Source: an uncultured Collinsella sp. (GTDB lineage Bacteria > Actinomycetota > Coriobacteriia > Coriobacteriales > Coriobacteriaceae). From it: 10,494 nt of DNA. The position numbers were made by a program, and so were the translations under genes. Where the stretch lies: contig CAAENW010000171.1 in assembly GCA_900757265.1 (NCBI GenBank), positions 1 to 10,494 on the forward strand, read 5' to 3'. Shown piece after piece: positions 6,582-10,494 of the stretch. Position 1 is the stretch's first letter. Every line of letters begins with the position of its first letter. The notes under the pieces are model-generated. The model worked only from the letters and a program-made list of their open reading frames with translations, was not told the DNA's origin and searched no databases.

Positions 6582-7781
6582 ATGGCCGAGATCGTTCTCA
6601 AACATGTTCAGAAGGTGTATCCCAACAACGAGTCAAAAAAGAAGGGCTTCTTTGGCAAAAAGAAGAAAACCGAGGAGAAGAAGCACAACCTCAAGGTTAC
6701 CGAGGACGGTGTGCTCGCTGTAGAGGACTTCAACCTCACCGTTCACGACCAGGAGTTCATCGTCCTCGTTGGCCCTTCTGGCTGCGGTAAGTCCACGACG
6801 ATGCGCATGGTCGCCGGCCTGGAGGATATCACCTCGGGCGACGTGCTCATCGACGGCAAGCGCGTCAACGACGTCGCTCCCAAGGACCGCGACATCGCCA
6901 TGGTGTTCCAGAGCTATGCTCTGTACCCCAATATGACGGTGTACGAGAACATGGCGTTTACGCTCGAGCTCAAGAAGGTCCCCAAGGACGAGATCGACCG
7001 CAAGGTTCGCTCCGCTGCCGAGATCCTGGGTATTACCGAGTACCTTGACCGTAAGCCCAAGGCACTCTCCGGCGGCCAGCGTCAGCGTGTCGCCATCGGC
7101 CGCGCCATCGTACGGGACCCCAAGGTCTTTCTGATGGACGAGCCCCTGTCCAACCTGGATGCTAAGCTTCGTAACCAGATGCGCGCCGAGCTCATTAAGC
7201 TGCGTCATGAGATCAAGGGCACGTTCATTTATGTTACTCACGACCAGACCGAGGCTATGACCCTCGGTGGCCGTATCGTGGTCATGAAGGATGGCGTCGT
7301 CCAGCAGATCGCCACCCCGCAGGAGGTCTTCAACCATCCCGCGAACATCTTCGTCGCCGGCTTTATCGGCGTGCCGCAGATGAACTTCTTCGATGCCCAG
7401 CTGGTGCGCTCGGGCAACGGCTTTACCGTCAAGACCGAGGATATGAACGTGGCGCTCGCCCCCGAGACCTGCGCTCAGCTTGCTCTCAACTGGGACGGCG
7501 GCGACGTGAAGGAGATCACGGCCGGCGTGCGTCCCGAGCAGATTCTGCTTGCCGACAAGGACGAGGAGGGCGCGCTCCAGGGCACCGTCGAGGTGACCGA
7601 GCTCATGGGCTCGACCGAGCATGTCCACGTGACCGCTCCCGACGGCCAGTTTGTCCTGATTATCCCCGTCGTCGACCTCGAGGCCAAGGGCGCGCTCAAG
7701 GCTGGCGACCCCATCTGGTTCAAGTTCGAGAAGAACGCGACTCATCTCTTCGATAAGGTGTCTGGCAAGAACCTTATCTAG
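6582..7781 (+). CDS. Sugar ABC transporter ATPase, MsmX/UgpC/MalK type
   Basis: This 399-residue cytoplasmic protein hydrolyses ATP to drive the permease pair. All motifs are intact: Walker A GPSGCGKST (64-72, Lys70), Q-loop Gln110, signature LSGGQ (162-166), Walker B VFLMDEP (182-188, Glu187) and switch His220. The C-terminal part is the TOBE/OB regulatory domain with GVRPEQ at 315-320. Such ATPases often serve several sugar importers in Gram-positives. The odd feature is an extra lysine-rich segment at about residues 17-44 (NESKKKGFFGKKKKTEEKK core), placed between KVYPN and VLAVEDF where classic MsmX/MalK proteins have only a short link. It is in frame, without disturbing the flanking strands. 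It is the last gene of the operon. Confidence 0.95.
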   Translation: MAEIVLKHVQKVYPNNESKKKGFFGKKKKTEEKKHNLKVTEDGVLAVEDFNLTVHDQEFIVLVGPSGCGKSTTMRMVAGLEDITSGDVLIDGKRVNDVAPKDRDIAMVFQSYALYPNMTVYENMAFTLELKKVPKDEIDRKVRSAAEILGITEYLDRKPKALSGGQRQRVAIGRAIVRDPKVFLMDEPLSNLDAKLRNQMRAELIKLRHEIKGTFIYVTHDQTEAMTLGGRIVVMKDGVVQQIATPQEVFNHPANIFVAGFIGVPQMNFFDAQLVRSGNGFTVKTEDMNVALAPETCAQLALNWDGGDVKEITAGVRPEQILLADKDEEGALQGTVEVTELMGSTEHVHVTAPDGQFVLIIPVVDLEAKGALKAGDPIWFKFEKNATHLFDKVSGKNLI

Positions 7782-7849
7782 GCCCGGTGCATCCAGGCCC
7801 TCCCTTTGGGCGACTGCGGCTTTGCCATCCTTTTGCCGCGGTCACATAT

Positions 7850-7893
7850 AAGGCTCCCCTCCCGTCCACTGGGCGAGAGGGGAGCCTTTCTTT
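7850..7893 (+). terminator. Terminator of the ABC operon
   Basis: AAGGCTCCCCTC (7850-7861) pairs perfectly with GAGGGGAGCCTT (7877-7888), then TCTTT follows. This 12-bp stem with a T-rich tail, 68 bases after the ATPase stop, is a standard rho-independent terminator. Confidence 0.88.
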
Positions 7894-7922
7894 GTGTTGG
7901 GACTGTCTGACCGGTCGTTTGT

Positions 7923-8136
7923 CTCGATCTGTAACGGATAGGGCCGATTTCGGACGTTAGATGTTACAGATCGAGGCGGTTCCGCTGAGCTAACCATTTC
8001 ATCTAAATCTGTAACACCAAAGGCGAATTTCACCTGCTAGATGTTACAGATTGAGATAAACCCAAGGGGAGGGGCCGGTATGTCTCAATCTGTAACAGCT
8101 GGGACCGTTTTGGTTGAGTAGTTGTTATGGATCGAG
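7923..8136. repeat. Array of six 13-base repeats in alternating orientation, 40-base period
   Basis: Plus-orientation units CTCGATCTGTAAC (7923), CTAAATCTGTAAC (8003) and CTCAATCTGTAAC (8084) alternate with inverted units GTTACAGATCGAG (7963), GTTACAGATTGAG (8043) and GTTATGGATCGAG (8124). The gaps are 27, 27, 27, 28 and 27 bases, so unit starts are 40 or 41 bases apart. Seen as pairs, these are three tandem inverted repeats, each with 13-base arms and a 27-base loop, repeated every 80-81 bases. The first pair is perfect, the second has one mismatch, and the third has three. The loops are only loosely alike (both of the first two end in TAGAT). The array fills the non-coding space between two converging genes. 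It may be a hairpin-forming repeat family or a set of binding sites; its role is unknown. Confidence 0.85.
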
Positions 8137-8177
8137 ATTGTTTGGCCGAGTCGGATCACAGGGTAACGTGCGGGCAC

Positions 8178-8211
8178 AAAAAACGGAGCCGCGTTGCCGT
8201 GGCTCCGTTTT
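8178..8211 (-). terminator. Terminator of the glycogen phosphorylase gene
   Basis: AAAACGGAGCC (8180-8190) and GGCTCCGTTTT (8201-8211) make an 11-bp stem. Read on the minus strand it ends in a run of six T (8183-8178), 26 bases after the phosphorylase stop codon. The T-rich plus-strand end means it may also stop readthrough from the other side. Confidence 0.85.
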
Positions 8212-8236
8212 CAAGAGGATGGGCGATGAAACCGAA

Positions 8237-10494
8237 TTAGCTCAGGTGCCAGATCTCGTCGTTGTACTGGGAGATCGTACGGTCGGACGAGAAGGTGCCG
8301 GCGTTGGCGATATTGATGAGCGCCTTGCGCATCCAGGCGTCCTGGTCCTCGTAGTCGGCCAGCACGCGCTCCTTGGTCTGGATGTACTCCTCAATGTCGA
8401 GCAGGGCCATAAACCAGTCCTTGCCCTTAATGTCGTCGTGCAGGCGCTGCAGGCGCTCGGCGTTGCCGGTTGCCATAAAGGCCGGGTTGGTGATGAAGTC
8501 CACCAGCAGTTTAATGCCGGGCTTGCGGTAGAGCGCACCGGCGTTGTAGGTGCCTTCGGCATAGAGCTGCTCGACCTGTTTGGACGAGGCACCAAAGGTA
8601 TAGATGTTCTCGTCGCCCACGAGCTCGGCAATCTCCACGTTGGCACCGTCGAGCGTGCACAGGGTTAGGGCGCCGTTGAGCATGAACTTCATGTTGGAGG
8701 TGCCGCTCGCCTCCTTGGAGGCCAGGCTGATCTGCTCGGAGATGTCAGCGGCGGGGATCACGCGCTCGGCGGCGGTGACGTTGTAGTTCTCGATCATGAC
8801 AACCTGCAGGTAGGGGGCCACATCGGGGTCGTTTGCAATCCACTGCGACAGCGTCAGGATCAGGTGGATGATGTCCTGAGCGATGGTGTAGGCAGGCGCT
8901 GCCTTGCCGCCAAAGATGATGGTGACGGGATGCTCGGGCTTATTGCCGTTCTTGATGTCGAGGTACTTCCAGATGATGTAGAGCGCGAGCATCTGCTGGC
9001 GCTTGTACTCGTGGATACGCTTGACCTGGACGTCGATGATGGCGTTGGAGGGGATCGTCACGCCCTGTTCGAGCGCCATAAACTCGCGCATGATGGTTTT
9101 GGCCTCGACCTTGGTGGCGGCCAGGCGCTCAAGAACATCCTTGTCGTCGGCGAATTCGGCAAGCTTGCTCAGGTCGCCGGTGCTGCGCCAATCGGTGCCG
9201 ATTACATCGTCGAGCAGGCTGGCAAGCGCGGGGTTGGCACCATGGATCCAACGGCGGAAGGTGATGCCGTTGGTCTTGTTGGAGAACTTCTCGGGATAGA
9301 TTTCGTAGAACGGGTGAAGCTCGGTGTCCTCTAGGATTTTGGTGTGGAGTGCGGCGACGCCGTTGATGGAGAAGCCAAAGTGAATGTCCATGTGGGCCAT
9401 GTGGACGGTGTCGTACTCGTCGATGATGGCGACGCGCGGGTCGTCGTGCTCGGCCTTGGCAACCTCGTCGAGCTTGACGATGATGTCGGCGATGGCGGGG
9501 GAGACCTTCTGCAGGCTGGCGAGCGGCCACTTCTCGAGCGCCTCGGCAAGGATCGTGTGGTTGGTGTAGGCGACCATGGAGCGCACGATGGCAACGGCCT
9601 CGTCAAACTCAATGTCGTGCTCGGTGGTGAGCAGGCGGATGAGCTCGGGAATGACCATGGTGGGGTGCGTGTCGTTGATCTGAACCACGGCGTAGTCGGC
9701 CAGATTGTGCAGATTGCTACCGCGCTCGACGGCCTCGTCGATCAGGAGCTGGGCGGCGTTGCTCACCATGAAGTACTCCTGGTAGATGCGAAGCAGGCGA
9801 CCCTGCTCGTCGGAATCGTCGGGGTAGAGGAACAAGGTGAGGTTCTTGGCAATCTCGGTCTTGTTGAAGTCGATGGAGCTGCCGGGGACCAGACCGTCGT
9901 CGACGCTTGCCAGGTCAAACAGGCGCAGGCGGTTCTTGGTGGGCTGACCGTAGCCGGGCACATCGATGTTGACGAGCTTGGAGGTAACGGAAAAGTCGCC
10001 GAACTCGACGGTGTAGGAGCGGTCGTCATCGATCAGGATATCCTGCTCGCCGAGCCACTCGTCGGGGACGGCCTTCTGCTGGTTGTCGACAAAGCGCTGG
10101 CGGAACAGGCCGTAATGGTAGTTGAGACCCACGCCGTCGCCGGTAAGGCCCAGTGTGGCGATGGAATCCAAGAAGCACGCGGCCAGACGGCCCAGGCCGC
10201 CGTTGCCGAGCGAAGGCTCGACCTCGAACTCCTCAATCTTGTTGAGGTCGTGGCCGGCAGCAGTGAGCTGGTCTTTAACCTCGGCATAGATGCCAAGGTC
10301 GATCATGTTGTTGATCAGCAGTTTGCCAATCAAGAACTCAGCAGAGATGTAATAGAGCTTTTTCTTGCCATTGTTGAGCGGGCGGGCGGCGGAGCGCTCC
10401 TGTACGAGCTTGACCAGCAGTTTGTAAATGTGGCGGTCATCGAGTTGCTCGAGCGAAGTTCCAAAGGACTGCTCGGCAAGAGCCGCAAGATTGA
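8237..10494 (-). CDS. glgP: Glycogen/starch (alpha-glucan) phosphorylase (5' end outside window)
   Basis: The reverse strand is open for 752 codons including the TAA stop at 8239-8237 and continues past the right edge. A TTG at 10333 is internal, since conserved sequence (KKKLYYISAEFLIGKLL) runs through it. The enzyme splits terminal alpha-1,4-glucose units from glycogen or maltodextrin with phosphate, giving glucose 1-phosphate. Diagnostic stretches are EPSLGNGGLGRLAACFLDS, VQINDTHPT, NKTNGITFRRW, VKRIHEYKRQ and the cofactor site EASGTSNMK, whose Lys (codon 8689-8687) binds pyridoxal phosphate. About 10-40 N-terminal residues should be missing compared with the family. All core regions look intact. 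It converges on the ABC operon, so it is transcribed separately, but it fits an alpha-glucose theme in this region. Confidence 0.96.
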   Translation of the reverse strand, partial: NLAALAEQSFGTSLEQLDDRHIYKLLVKLVQERSAARPLNNGKKKLYYISAEFLIGKLLINNMIDLGIYAEVKDQLTAAGHDLNKIEEFEVEPSLGNGGLGRLAACFLDSIATLGLTGDGVGLNYHYGLFRQRFVDNQQKAVPDEWLGEQDILIDDDRSYTVEFGDFSVTSKLVNIDVPGYGQPTKNRLRLFDLASVDDGLVPGSSIDFNKTEIAKNLTLFLYPDDSDEQGRLLRIYQEYFMVSNAAQLLIDEAVERGSNLHNLADYAVVQINDTHPTMVIPELIRLLTTEHDIEFDEAVAIVRSMVAYTNHTILAEALEKWPLASLQKVSPAIADIIVKLDEVAKAEHDDPRVAIIDEYDTVHMAHMDIHFGFSINGVAALHTKILEDTELHPFYEIYPEKFSNKTNGITFRRWIHGANPALASLLDDVIGTDWRSTGDLSKLAEFADDKDVLERLAATKVEAKTIMREFMALEQGVTIPSNAIIDVQVKRIHEYKRQQMLALYIIWKYLDIKNGNKPEHPVTIIFGGKAAPAYTIAQDIIHLILTLSQWIANDPDVAPYLQVVMIENYNVTAAERVIPAADISEQISLASKEASGTSNMKFMLNGALTLCTLDGANVEIAELVGDENIYTFGASSKQVEQLYAEGTYNAGALYRKPGIKLLVDFITNPAFMATGNAERLQRLHDDIKGKDWFMALLDIEEYIQTKERVLADYEDQDAWMRKALINIANAGTFSSDRTISQYNDEIWHLS

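Noticed and set aside
6633..7745. 370-codon minus-strand open frame opposite the ATPase gene
   Set aside because: It mirrors the codon bias of the ATPase gene, which has every ABC motif intact; no recognisable domain appears in the reverse product.
7842..8033. Small 63-codon minus-strand open frame across the terminator and repeat array
   Set aside because: It consists of the operon terminator and repeat sequence and has no ribosome site or protein-like composition.
7923..8136. CRISPR array
   Set aside because: Units are only 13 bases and alternate in orientation, no cas gene is present, and CRISPR repeats are longer and all in the same direction.
8114..8668. 184-codon plus-strand open frame overlapping the glycogen phosphorylase 3' end
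   Set aside because: It runs through the phosphorylase terminator hairpin and opposite conserved enzyme sequence, with no recognisable domain.

Overview
The window looks like the chromosome of a Gram-positive gut actinobacterium of the class Coriobacteriia, most likely Collinsella or a close relative. This rests on the moderately high GC content, the codon style and gene types, and is an inference, not a match. It holds seven protein genes (two run off the edges) and is mostly about uptake of sugars and turnover of alpha-linked glucose.

Left part (1-2165, minus strand): a long open frame that runs off the left edge. I translated it from the reverse strand. It is an alpha-glucoside-type PTS permease (EIIC then EIIB, like GlvC/MalP) with a HAD-superfamily phosphatase domain of the Cof type fused to its C-terminus. 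A divergent intergenic region (2166-2389) separates it from a GntR/HutC-family regulator closely resembling the trehalose repressor TreR (2390-3109, plus strand), which is followed by a strong terminator.

Middle part (3110-7781, plus strand): a regulatory region of about 300 bases rich in palindromes, then a complete CUT1 (maltose-type) sugar ABC transporter. The order is Tat-exported lipoprotein binding protein, two permeases overlapping by one base, and an MsmX/UgpC-type ATPase carrying an extra lysine-rich segment. Stable hairpins lie in the leader, after the binding-protein gene and before the ATPase gene. The operon ends at a clear terminator (7850-7893). Sites fitting the HutC-family operator pattern GT-N-TA-N-AC occur upstream of the PTS gene, of the regulator and of the ABC operon. 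This suggests that the TreR-like protein controls both uptake routes and itself.

Right part: between two converging terminators lies a gene-free stretch with six copies of a 13-base repeat (consensus CTCRATCTGTAAC) in strictly alternating orientation, spaced 27, 27, 27, 28 and 27 bases apart. The minus strand then encodes glycogen phosphorylase (8237 to beyond the right edge). No tRNA, rRNA, insertion sequence or true CRISPR array was seen.

Main points for a second look: the PTS-phosphatase fusion, the evenly spaced alternating repeat array, and the shared operator-like sites linking a phosphorylating and a non-phosphorylating sugar importer.
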